Of a stretch of 64,000 nucleotides of DNA, positions 36,401 through 42,877 are shown piece after piece (positions within the stretch are counted from its first letter, which is position 1; the number at the start of each line of letters is the position of its first letter). The stretch lies in assembly GCF_013184545.1 (NCBI RefSeq), contig NZ_JAAOJA010000014.1, positions 23,154 to 87,153 of the forward strand, read 5' to 3'. Source of the stretch: Pseudomonas tumuqii (lineage in GTDB: Bacteria > Pseudomonadota > Gammaproteobacteria > Pseudomonadales > Pseudomonadaceae). Both the position numbers and the translations under genes were made by a program. The notes beneath the pieces are model-generated. The model was not told the origin of the DNA, ran no database searches, and saw only the letters and a program-made list of their open reading frames with translations.

Positions 36401-36597
36401 AGATCGCCCACGAACTGACCGACAGCCTGCGCAAGAACGTCAGCGTCGACTGGAGCAGTCGCGACAGCGTAAGGGCCAAGCTCAGGCTGCTGGTCAAACG
36501 CATCTTGCGCAAATACAAGTATCCGCCGGATCAACAGGAGGAGGCTGCGCAGTTGGTACTGGAGCAGGCCGAGTCGTTATGTGAGGCCTGGATGTAA
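33430..36597 (+). CDS. hsdR: type I restriction enzyme motor/nuclease subunit
   Basis: 1055 residues. The nuclease domain has RRPDIILFVNGLPLVLLELK (residues 137-156, PD...ExK). The SF2 translocase has Walker A WHTQGSGKSITMT near 296, DEAH near 403 (VVIADEAHRTQYGFG), TFVAFTGTPVS near 473 and DMWLTGFDAPCVHTLYVD. It cuts after bidirectional translocation with HsdMS. A segment of about 30 residues (APGRSQLAGDPAQDK and the following stretch) is inserted after FGAQLK and begins with a translated REP palindrome. It lies 181 nt after the helicase gene and about 8.6 kb from hsdS. Confidence 0.95.
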   Translation: MTEDQLEQEALEWLAELGYTHVYGPDIALDGDSPERESYRQVVLAGRLRAAIARLNPAVPLAAREDALKQVLELGVPVQLSANRLFHRLLVGGVPVQYQKDGETRGDFVRLIDWVQVKANDWLAINQFSIQGPKHTRRPDIILFVNGLPLVLLELKNPADVHANLWKAFDQIQTYKEQIPDVFQYNQILVISDGSEARMGSLSADGERYMNWRTIDGIGIDPLGQFNELETLLRGVMAPEMLLDYLRYFVLFEDDGRLLKKIAGYHQFHAVRVAIQQVVKASRPGGTHKGGVVWHTQGSGKSITMTCFAARVMQEAAMENPTIVVITDRNDLDGQLFGVFSLSQDLLREQPVQVESRGDLRSKLANRPSGGIVFATIQKFMPGVDEDCFPVLSDRSNIVVIADEAHRTQYGFGAQLKAPGRSQLAGDPAQDKNATELAPGGYLQAAESSARYQVGYAQHLRDALPNATFVAFTGTPVSSEDRDTRSVFGEYIHVYDMQQAKEDGATVAIYYESRLAKLSLKDSELSHIDDEVDELAEDEEEGQQSRLKSRWAALEKVVGAEPRIQSVAKDLVAHFEERNQAQHGKAMVVAMSREICVHLYNEIIAQRPDWHDEDPEKGAIKVIMTGSASDKALLRPHIYSHQVKKRLEKRFKDPQDPLRLVIVRDMWLTGFDAPCVHTLYVDKPMKGHNLMQAIARVNRVFKDKQGGLVVDYIGIANELKAALKEYTASKGRGRPTVDAHEAYALLEEKLDVLRSLLHGFDFSEFLTGGHKLLAGAANHVLGEKDGKKRFADNALAMSKAFTLCCTLDEAKAVREEVAFFQAIKVMLIKREVSAQKKTDEERELAIRQIIGNAVVSGEVVDVFQAVGLDKPNIGLLDEDFLAEVRNLPEKNLAVELLERLLEGEIKSRFSSNLAQEKKFSELLDSVIKRYQNRSIETAQVIEELIEMAKKFAAASKRGDALGLNDDELAFYDALANNEASVRELGDETLAKIAHELTDSLRKNVSVDWSSRDSVRAKLRLLVKRILRKYKYPPDQQEEAAQLVLEQAESLCEAWM
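34688..34710 (+). repeat. REP-like palindrome inside hsdR
   Basis: GTAGGAG followed by GCCAGC-TT-GCTGGC, the core of a common Pseudomonas extragenic palindrome, here in frame within hsdR between the DEAH box and the next translocase motif. Confidence 0.75.
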
Positions 36598-36708
36598 GGA
36601 GCCTAATGATAGATGCGACAGCAATTTTCAAGGGTCCCTTCTACGAGTGGCTTCGCCGTCAGGAGCCTCTATGAGCGGCCGGACTTTTTTGCCGAAGGTT
36701 CCTCCGCA

Positions 36709-37247
36709 ATGCTGTTTCAGAAAGACGGCAGTCTTTATCGCCTGACCGGGATGGCTGCGGCCATAACTTTCCCGCTAGGGAATCCGAGCGCGACAATCTG
36801 CAGGTTATGCGCATCCTGCAGGATTTCGGTGCCGTAGCCCCCTCCGATGAGGACGTGCTGAAAATAGGCGACGAGTTCTACTGGTTGGCCGAAGTTGAAT
36901 GGCTGGAAGTGCTTAACTGCCAGGACGCCACCATCCAGCGCCTGGACGCTCTGTTGCACGAACTGAGCGACGGTGAGCAACTGGTCATGGAGCAAGACCT
37001 GCCCGTGCTGATCGAGCGCGGCCAGCACAAGGCCGAACAACATCCTGGATTTTCCCTGCTGCTGTACACTCTGGCCACGGCCGCCCGCGTCGGCGGCGAT
37101 GCCGATGTTCACATCAGCAACATCATGCGCCGCCCAAGTACAGGTGAGCTGGTCTGGAGTGACCCGCTGTTCTGTACTTCTTCCCGACGAACAACAACTC
37201 ATAAGCATGATGTCAATTCGCCAAGCTATCGGCATCATCTGAGTTGA
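36709..37247 (+). pseudogene. frameshifted gene of unknown function after hsdR
   Basis: One frame gives MLFQKDGSLYRLTGMAAAIT and FPL up to about 36,780. The sense then continues one frame over as NFPARESERDNLQVMRILQD, then FGAVAPSDEDVLKIGDEFYW and LAEVEWLEV to a stop at 37247. A single-base indel near 36,770 explains this. The second part alone forms a 146-codon frame from 36807. No family recognised. The orientation matches hsdR, so it may have been the last gene of the defence operon. Confidence 0.45.
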
Positions 37248-37262
37248 GCATTGAACAAGCGG

Positions 37263-37330
37263 GCTTTAAACAAAAGGATGAATCGCCCCGGATTCTCCAG
37301 GCATCTTCCTGGTCTGAAGTGGCCGGCCCT
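37263..37330. mobile_element. possible insertion-sequence end remnant
   Basis: A short block beginning TGAATCGCCCCGG resembles terminal sequence of IS3-type elements in Pseudomonas. No transposase is linked to it, so it is a weak call. Confidence 0.25.
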
Positions 37331-37341
37331 GCAGACCGCAC

Positions 37342-37623
37342 CTATGGGAGATCGATTTTTAGATCCGTCCTGACCATTTTGAAAATCTCCTTTAGGTCTA
37401 TGTCCGGGTCCCTAGTCAGATAGCACTCAACAATCAGACTTATCGGGTGGATCTGCATCACTGACGCCAGCTCCTCGACTTTTTCTAAGGTGGGGCATCT
37501 CAACCCACGCTCCAGAAGACTCATGTACGCCCGGCTCGTGACCATGACGAAGTCCTCCTGGGTCAGCCCTCTACGCTGGCGCATTGACCGAAGAGCCTCG
37601 GCGAACGCGTCGTTTAGCTCCAT
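37342..37623 (-). CDS. XRE-family HTH regulator
   Basis: 93 residues. The HTH spans residues 6-60: AFAEALRSMRQRRGLTQEDF, then VTSRAYMSLLERGLRCPTLE and KVEELASVMQIHP, a typical Cro/CI fold. The C-terminal 25 residues are acidic then basic and have no known domain. It is divergent from a small broken gene with two identical palindromes between them, suggesting autoregulation and control of that neighbour. Small XRE regulators of this type occur beside restriction loci (C-proteins), so control of the hsd/mcr genes is possible but unproven. Confidence 0.9.
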   Translation of the reverse strand: MELNDAFAEALRSMRQRRGLTQEDFVMVTSRAYMSLLERGLRCPTLEKVEELASVMQIHPISLIVECYLTRDPDIDLKEIFKMVRTDLKIDLP

Positions 37624-37663
37624 ATCATCATCTCTACAAAAAAGATGATGAGGCCATCTTGCT

Positions 37664-37688
37664 TACTATAGTACCACCTACTATAGTA
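37664..37688. promoter_or_regulatory. paired palindromic operators
   Basis: TACTATAGTA occurs twice, at 37664-37673 and 37679-37688, centre to centre 15 bp. They lie between the XRE gene start (37623) and the divergent small gene (37717). This is the layout of a C-protein or Cro-type operator pair. Confidence 0.7.
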
Positions 37689-37716
37689 CGCATACTTGCC
37701 TTCTGGAGCATATGAC

Positions 37717-37901
37717 ATGTTCGAAACCTACCTTTCAGGCCGTCTCCCTGAATCGCCATTCTTCGAGCGGGACACCGACAGGTGGGCTTCATTGCCCAAT
37801 CAAGCAGTTTGGAATGGTTTTACCTAACGCGCGAGTACCTTCAAGAACGCGATCTTGCGCTTTCACGCTGCCAACGGCTTTCGTCCCAGGCTGCTAGGTG
37901 A
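37717..37901 (+). pseudogene. small frameshifted gene divergent from the XRE regulator
   Basis: ATG 37717 has TGGAG about 9 nt upstream and encodes MFETYLSGRLPESPFFERDT, then DRWASLPNQAVWNGF, before a stop at 37825. One base away the sense continues as LTREYLQERDLALSRCQRLS to a stop at 37899-37901, followed by a terminator. The whole would be about 61 residues. The break is near GGTTTTACC (37817-37824). A real mutation, a sequencing error or frameshifting are all possible. No known family. Confidence 0.5.
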
Positions 37902-37915
37902 ACGCTTCCCATGGC

Positions 37916-37945
37916 AGCCGACGATTTAGTGCTAATCGTCGGCTT
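37916..37945 (+). terminator. intrinsic terminator after small gene
   Basis: Stem AGCCGACGATT with AATCGTCGGCT (11 pairs), 7-nt loop, then TGCTT. Confidence 0.75.
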
Positions 37946-38206
37946 GCTTGAGCGTTAAGCCAAGATCAATCCATTGGCGAGCTACACCTGGAAACAGTCC
38001 AATGGCTGCCGGTTGAATGCCGTAATGGGCTCTCCCCGCGCCACAGGTCTATACCACAGAGGGTGGTGACTGATGATTGGGAGAGGCGTTATGAAGCGTA
38101 TCGCGGTTGATTGTTAGCAATCGAGAAGAGGAATTGAGAGGGTCTGAGCAAATTCAGATATCTCCCGTCTATCAACTTCCCATCAGAAAAACGCGATGGT
38201 GAAACT
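37946..38206. other. intergenic stretch before DUF723 gene
   Basis: No gene found. Composition drops from GC-rich to AT-rich near 38,130, marking the entry into the DUF723 module. A GGTGAAAC precedes the next start. Confidence 0.4.
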
Positions 38207-39580
38207 ATGCAGAGTAAATCAGTTGGGCAGGATCGAAGACAGCTCTTTATTGAGGGGGCAAGGAAGAGGCATGGGGATAAATATAATTACGACAGTGTCA
38301 TATATATAGACAACAAAACAAAGGTCATCATTTCTTGCGAGGTGCACGGGGCATTCCCGCAAACACCCTCTAGCCACTTGGCGGGCTGCGGGTGCAAAGA
38401 CTGCGGTGTAAAAAGTAGATCCATAAAGCGCAGGCAATCAGTGAGTGATTTTATCGCCAAAGCTCAATATAAGCATGGCGATAAGTATTGCTACGATCAA
38501 ATAGAAAATTATTCAGCCAGTTCTAAAGTGCCAATTGTATGTCCCGAACATGGTCTTTTTATGATGGAGCCTTCGAACCATCTCATCGGTCAAGGCTGCA
38601 AAGACTGCGGGGTGAGTAGACGCGCTAACAAGTGCAGATCCAGTGGGGACGCGTTCGTTGCTCGAGCATATCGAATCCATGGAAGTAGATATAGCTATGC
38701 TCAGGTTAATTACCTTAATGCAAGGACGAATGTGATAATTGAATGCGCAAGGCATGGCCCATTCCAACAAAGTCCAGATTCTCATCTCGCAGGTTATGGA
38801 TGTAAAAGGTGCGCAGCTGAGCAGAGAGGGAAGGTTCGTGAGTTAGGAATATTCACTCATATTGAGCGGGCAAGGGAAAAACATAAAGACTTTTATGACT
38901 ATGCGCTAGTGCCGTTAGATGGGAAGGCTAGCGACAAGGTGCAAATCGGATGCCCTCAGCACGGACTTTTTTCGCAAGATTTTTACCAGCACTCTCGTGG
39001 GATGGGCTGTCAAAAATGTTGGGATGAAAGAAGGAATATGACGCACAAGAAAAATGACGTGTTCATTCTTGAGGCCAAGAATAAACATGGTGCGAAGTAT
39101 GACTATTCGGAGGTCGACTACATTAACGCTCACACCAAGATTAAAATTAGCTGTGCTGTGCATGGCTCGTTTGAGATAACGCCAACTAAACATTTGAGTA
39201 GAGGTGATGGATGCCCAGAATGTGGGTTTCTTAAGCGTAAAGGAATCGGGGGGGTTACTGACGTCCGGTTAAAACAAGAGCCAGAACTCGGCGCTGTTGA
39301 TGCTTGGTTGTATATTGCGTACATGGATAATGGTGAGGAGGGGTTCTTTAAGGTCGGACACACGACAAATAAACATCCAGAAAACCGTTTTTCTTTTTTC
39401 AATACGTATAGTTGGACCATTGAGCATGCTGTAAGTAAGTCGCTTTGTGAGGTGCTTAGACTAGAAGGGGAGTTAAAACGAACGCTGCCAAGCTACATGC
39501 CGCAGCTTAAGTTTAATGGTTATACTGAGTGTACCTTAGAGGATCCTTGGCCACTGTTAAAAAAACTGCTGAATCTATAG
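38207..39580 (+). CDS. five-repeat DUF723 zinc-ribbon protein with C-terminal GIY-YIG-like domain
   Basis: 457 residues. Five tandem units of about 65 residues each follow F-x-A-x(4)-HGDKYxY ... KVxIxCxxHGxFxxxPxxHLxGxGCKxCG. Examples are YNYDSVIYIDNKTKVIISCE and the paired cysteines CGCKDCG, QGCKDCG, YGCKRCA, MGCQKCW and DGCPECG. This looks like DUF723-type DNA-binding zinc ribbons. The C-terminal 100 residues (AWLYIAYMDNGEEGFFKVGH, then TTNKHPENRFSFF, then LEGELKRTLP) fit a GIY-YIG/T5orf172-type nuclease. Much more AT-rich than its surroundings, so recently acquired. Possibly a site-specific or homing nuclease. Confidence 0.7.
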   Translation: MQSKSVGQDRRQLFIEGARKRHGDKYNYDSVIYIDNKTKVIISCEVHGAFPQTPSSHLAGCGCKDCGVKSRSIKRRQSVSDFIAKAQYKHGDKYCYDQIENYSASSKVPIVCPEHGLFMMEPSNHLIGQGCKDCGVSRRANKCRSSGDAFVARAYRIHGSRYSYAQVNYLNARTNVIIECARHGPFQQSPDSHLAGYGCKRCAAEQRGKVRELGIFTHIERAREKHKDFYDYALVPLDGKASDKVQIGCPQHGLFSQDFYQHSRGMGCQKCWDERRNMTHKKNDVFILEAKNKHGAKYDYSEVDYINAHTKIKISCAVHGSFEITPTKHLSRGDGCPECGFLKRKGIGGVTDVRLKQEPELGAVDAWLYIAYMDNGEEGFFKVGHTTNKHPENRFSFFNTYSWTIEHAVSKSLCEVLRLEGELKRTLPSYMPQLKFNGYTECTLEDPWPLLKKLLNL

Positions 39581-40038
39581 CACCAACCAGCGGCGTTTTT
39601 CAAGGTAGTTGTCGGTGTGCCGCGAAGGCGGAGCATCTGGAGGATGCCTGCCATGCTGTATCTGTGATGAGGGTGGGCCCCACGGATTCGCCGATCAGGC
39701 GGTGATTCCAAACCACCCTGGGCTGCATACGTAAAGAGCGTGTGTGTTGGCGCTGATGGAAAATTGACCCACCCTGCCGATTGAAATTTCACCCAGGGCG
39801 GATTGCTGGTTTCGCATCTGGTGGCCCATGTTCTATTCCTGGAAGCTGAGTTGGGGCGGTTGAGCATATGGGTCAGTTTTAGCCGGTAGAATAACTGTTA
39901 CTGGATCAGTATTCGGGCAGCGCCGACAGGCATAACAGGAGGTCCAGGTTTTGGATGGAGCAGAAGGAGCGGGCAGATAAAGTGGAGCTGTCATGGTCCA
40001 GCCTAAGTTACTGGGCAGCTCTGGCGGGCAGCACCACC
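39581..40038. other. gap at right side of island
   Basis: No convincing gene. The stretch 39,755-39,800 (GGAAAATTGACCCACC and neighbouring repeats) has the look of degraded insertion-sequence ends. It marks the change back from AT-rich island DNA to GC-rich catabolic genes. Confidence 0.35.
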
Positions 40039-40647
40039 TCAGTCGCGGGAGGGTAACAACGCGTGCCAATCTTGCGGGGTGTCGACGTCAAGAAGGATGC
40101 CTGGGTCATTTAGTTCGAGCAGATGCAGCGCCTTCGGAAATCTCTCGATAACCGATCTGGCACCGCCGTCTCCGGAAAGTTCGCTGAGGCTCGGCCAAAA
40201 GTGCTTGCCGAACAGTACGGGATGCCCGCGAGTGCCGCGATAACTTGGGATGACAATACTGTCGGGCGCAGCGCTAGCCAGTAGGGCTTCGAGGGTGTCT
40301 CGGTTGATCAATGGCATATCGGCGAGAAATATGGCTACTGCCTTAGCTTGTGATTCGGAGGTAAGTCGCCTGGCCCCGGCGGCGATGCTGTGGCCCATAC
40401 CCAGGGGGGTGGCTGGATCCTGAACAATTTTTACTGCTGCGGGAAGCTCTAAACCGCCGGGGGATTCGTCCGGCCTTAATACGACCCAGACCTCTTGCAG
40501 CAAGGTGCAGGGTAGCGTAAGGCTAGTGCCGAGCAGTGAACGGCCAGTGTCGAGCACGCTCCTGCGTTTGTCGCTTCCAAAGCGCCTGCTGTAACCAGCT
40601 GCCAGCACTAGGCCAGCCACTGGGCAGGTCGGTGAAGTCTTACCCAT
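40039..40647 (-). CDS. mocA: MocA-type molybdenum cofactor cytidylyltransferase
   Basis: 202 residues, NTP-transferase fold. The nucleotide-binding signature is GLVLAAGYSRRFGSDKR (12-28), then PATPLGMGHSIAAGAR and the metal-binding IFLADMPLI; GTRGHPVLFGKHFW is the MocA/MobA_like cofactor loop. It adds CMP to molybdopterin to form MCD, the cofactor of xanthine-oxidase-type enzymes, which fits the iorAB-like genes 1.7 kb downstream. Divergent from the LysR gene. Confidence 0.88.
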   Translation of the reverse strand: MGKTSPTCPVAGLVLAAGYSRRFGSDKRRSVLDTGRSLLGTSLTLPCTLLQEVWVVLRPDESPGGLELPAAVKIVQDPATPLGMGHSIAAGARRLTSESQAKAVAIFLADMPLINRDTLEALLASAAPDSIVIPSYRGTRGHPVLFGKHFWPSLSELSGDGGARSVIERFPKALHLLELNDPGILLDVDTPQDWHALLPSRD

Positions 40648-40722
40648 TTCCGGTGTTCGCTCAGCTAATCACGTTGTGAGTATAGGCTCGTCTCAGAGCG
40701 TTCTGCAGATGAGGGGCTTGAG

Positions 40723-40737
40723 TTGACTAAAAGTCAA
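40723..40737. promoter_or_regulatory. inverted repeat between mocA and lysR
   Basis: TTGACTAAAAGTCAA, a 6-3-6 inverted repeat in the divergent promoter region, is a candidate LysR operator. Confidence 0.4.
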
Positions 40738-40906
40738 ATGAATGATTCGTTTTCCTCGCTTGTCGTCTTGAGTTGCACTGACGGAGTCTTGCTTAACCCG
40801 CTGCATATATAACTTCAGGGCAAGCAGTTCCAAGCTTGAAGCTCATGCCAGTTTGCAGTGACTTGGTTCAGCGAGCGTCAGTTGCAGAGTATTTGAGAGG
40901 GATAGC

Positions 40907-41848
40907 ATGCGCCAGGATCAACTCGATGGCCTAGTGACCTTCGTACATGTAGCCGAGCATTGCAGCTTCACTTTGGCTTCACACCAAATGGGTGTGTCGC
41001 CCTCGGCTGTCAGCCAGGTTGTACGTAGCCTTGAAGGGCGGTTAGGGGTTGTATTGTTCAAACGCACTACACGCAGTGTGAAATTAACTGAGGTCGGTGA
41101 GCGCTTTATTAATCGAGTAAAGCCCCTGATCGTGGAACTAGCCCAGGCAACTGAGGAAATCGCTTATAGCACTGTCGAACCCTCGGGAGTGTTGCGTCTG
41201 GTCGCAACGACCCCGGCTTATTTGACGGTGCTGCGCCCGGCCCTGGGCCGTTTTCTCCAACGTTATCCTGCCATCGACATGGAGATTATCCTGTGCGAAT
41301 CGAGGGTGGATCTGGTTCGTGAAGGCTTCGATGCAGGTCTCGGCCTGGATTGGCAGATCGATCGAGACCTGGTGGCCGTCGGCGTCGGGCCGGAGCGATG
41401 CATGCTTGCGCTAGCCTCACCCGACTATCTGGCTCGCCGTGGGATACCTGCTCACCCGAACGACTTGCTAAAGCATGACTGCATCGGCTACCGCCAAGTG
41501 GGAAGCGGTGTTGTTGAGCGCTGGACGTTCGACAGCGAACAGGGAAGCCTTCATCTCAGTATCAAGAGCCGGCTGGTATACAGCGATTCGGCGGCGCAGT
41601 TACAGGCTACTCTAGACGGACTGGGTATCGCCTATCTGTCCAGCGGCCACACTGACTCCCTGCAGCAGGAGGGGCGTCTGGTCAGGGTGTTGGCGGGTTG
41701 GGAGAGGGCGGTTTCCCCTTACATGCTCTATTTTCCGGATCGCCGGAGCATTTCCAGTCGCCTGCGCCTGTTCATCGATCACCTGCGTGGGGCTGAGGTC
41801 GAGGGACCGGGTCGAGCGGCCCCTGAATCATTTTCGACTCGGCCCTGA
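40907..41848 (+). CDS. LysR-family transcriptional regulator
   Basis: 313 residues. HTH at 15-40 (HCSFTLASHQMGVSPSAVSQ), linker LGVVLFKRTTRSVKLTEVGE, effector domain with GVLRLVATTPAYLTVLRPAL and ERCMLALASPDYLARRGIPA. It lies just before the cytochrome c remnant and iorAB-like genes on the same strand and opposite mocA, so it is the likely regulator of the molybdenum hydroxylase cluster (inference). Confidence 0.93.
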   Translation: MRQDQLDGLVTFVHVAEHCSFTLASHQMGVSPSAVSQVVRSLEGRLGVVLFKRTTRSVKLTEVGERFINRVKPLIVELAQATEEIAYSTVEPSGVLRLVATTPAYLTVLRPALGRFLQRYPAIDMEIILCESRVDLVREGFDAGLGLDWQIDRDLVAVGVGPERCMLALASPDYLARRGIPAHPNDLLKHDCIGYRQVGSGVVERWTFDSEQGSLHLSIKSRLVYSDSAAQLQATLDGLGIAYLSSGHTDSLQQEGRLVRVLAGWERAVSPYMLYFPDRRSISSRLRLFIDHLRGAEVEGPGRAAPESFSTRP

Positions 41849-41958
41849 TGTCTGGGGGCGAGTATTAAGTTTGCCTTCAAGGCTCTTGCACGAATGTGCG
41901 GTTTTCAGGGGGATGCTGGCTATCTAGTCTTTGGGGTGGACAGCGAAAGGAGATGACC

Positions 41959-42278
41959 ATGCGCCAGATCCCTGTTCTAGCGGCCGCATGTGGTCTGTTG
42001 TCGTTATCGCTAGCCCATGCTCAGACCGATGTGGCGCAGCTACTGCAAAGCAATGCCTGTAAGGCCTGCCATCAGCCAGCGACCCGCATCGTAGGACCGT
42101 CGTGGCAGGAAATCGCCCAGCGCTACGGCGATGGCAGCAAGAACGCCGAGCAGTTGAGTGCCAGTATGAAAAACGGTAGCTCAGGGCAATGGGGGCTGTG
42201 CCTATGCCGCCTCAGACCTAGTTGAGCGATGTTGATCTGGTCAGCATCGCCGAGTGGCTTTTGAGCACAAATCATTAG
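41959..42278 (+). pseudogene. class I cytochrome c, broken by frameshift and stop
   Basis: From ATG 41959 (AAGGAG upstream): signal peptide MRQIPVLAAACGLLSLSLAH, haem site CKACH, then SMKNGSSGQWG. At a run of five G (about 42,189-42,193) the frame is lost; the expected sequence resumes one frame over as AVPMPPQT, an in-frame TAG, then LSDVDLVSIAEWLLS. Two lesions make it a true pseudogene. Cytochromes c normally take electrons from IorAB-type dehydrogenases, so the partner of the next two genes appears lost here. Confidence 0.85.
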
Positions 42279-42395
42279 AAACAAACCGCCCGAAACGACG
42301 TGTGTACCACTGCCATAACTATGATTCGACCCGCTCACCGTTGCGAGCAGCAAAGGGATTAAAGCGGACCCCTACCGGATTGGCGAGGAGGTTTC

Positions 42396-42875
42396 ATGGC
42401 TCATGTTCTCAAGATCAACGGCACCGAGCATCAGGTCGACGTGGACGACGACACGCCCCTATTGTGGGTGCTGCGCGACGTGCTCGGCATGACCGGTACC
42501 AAGTTTGGCTGCGGCATGGCGTTGTGCGGTGCCTGCACCGTGCACATGAACGGCAACGCGGTGCGCTCCTGCGTCATGCCGGTCAGTGCCGTGGTCGGCG
42601 CCGAAATCACTACCATCGAGTCGGTCGGCGAAACGCCGGCTGGCAAGCGCATACAGGAAGCCTGGCTGGCCCATGAAGTCGTGCAGTGCGGCTACTGCCA
42701 GTCCGGACAGATCATGTCCGCCACCGCCTTGCTGGCGCGCAACGCCAACCCCAGCGACAGCGACATTGACGGTGCGATGGCCGGCAATATCTGCCGCTGC
42801 GGCACCTACGTGCGGGTACGCGAGGCGATCAAGATCGCCGCCGGCCAGTCGCCCGTTGCCAGAGCGGAGGGCTGA
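42396..42875 (+). CDS. iorA: [2Fe-2S] small subunit of xanthine-oxidase-type dehydrogenase (IorA-like)
   Basis: 159 residues. The plant-type ferredoxin cluster CGMALCGACTVHMNG (near 46-60) and the second cluster CGYCQSGQIMSA with ICRCGTYVRVREAI are both complete. It passes electrons from the molybdenum subunit to an acceptor. It is followed 2 nt later by the large subunit. IorA-like (isoquinoline 1-oxidoreductase) because there is no separate FAD subunit; the true substrate is unknown. Confidence 0.92.
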   Translation: MAHVLKINGTEHQVDVDDDTPLLWVLRDVLGMTGTKFGCGMALCGACTVHMNGNAVRSCVMPVSAVVGAEITTIESVGETPAGKRIQEAWLAHEVVQCGYCQSGQIMSATALLARNANPSDSDIDGAMAGNICRCGTYVRVREAIKIAAGQSPVARAEG

Positions 42876-42877
42876 AC

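Noticed and set aside
33370..36534. Long minus-strand frames opposite hsdR
   Set aside because: No domain pattern; hsdR occupies the other strand over its full length.
36613..36837. 74-codon frame after hsdR as an independent gene
   Set aside because: Its second half loses sense where another frame takes over; better explained as part of a frameshifted gene.
37712..37897. 61-codon frame starting 5 nt before the small gene divergent from XRE
   Set aside because: Translation looks random; the frame from 37717 has a better RBS and a protein-like sequence.
39755..39800. IS21-type element end
   Set aside because: Only a loose resemblance to ends of that family; no transposase or ATPase gene remains, so not called as a feature.
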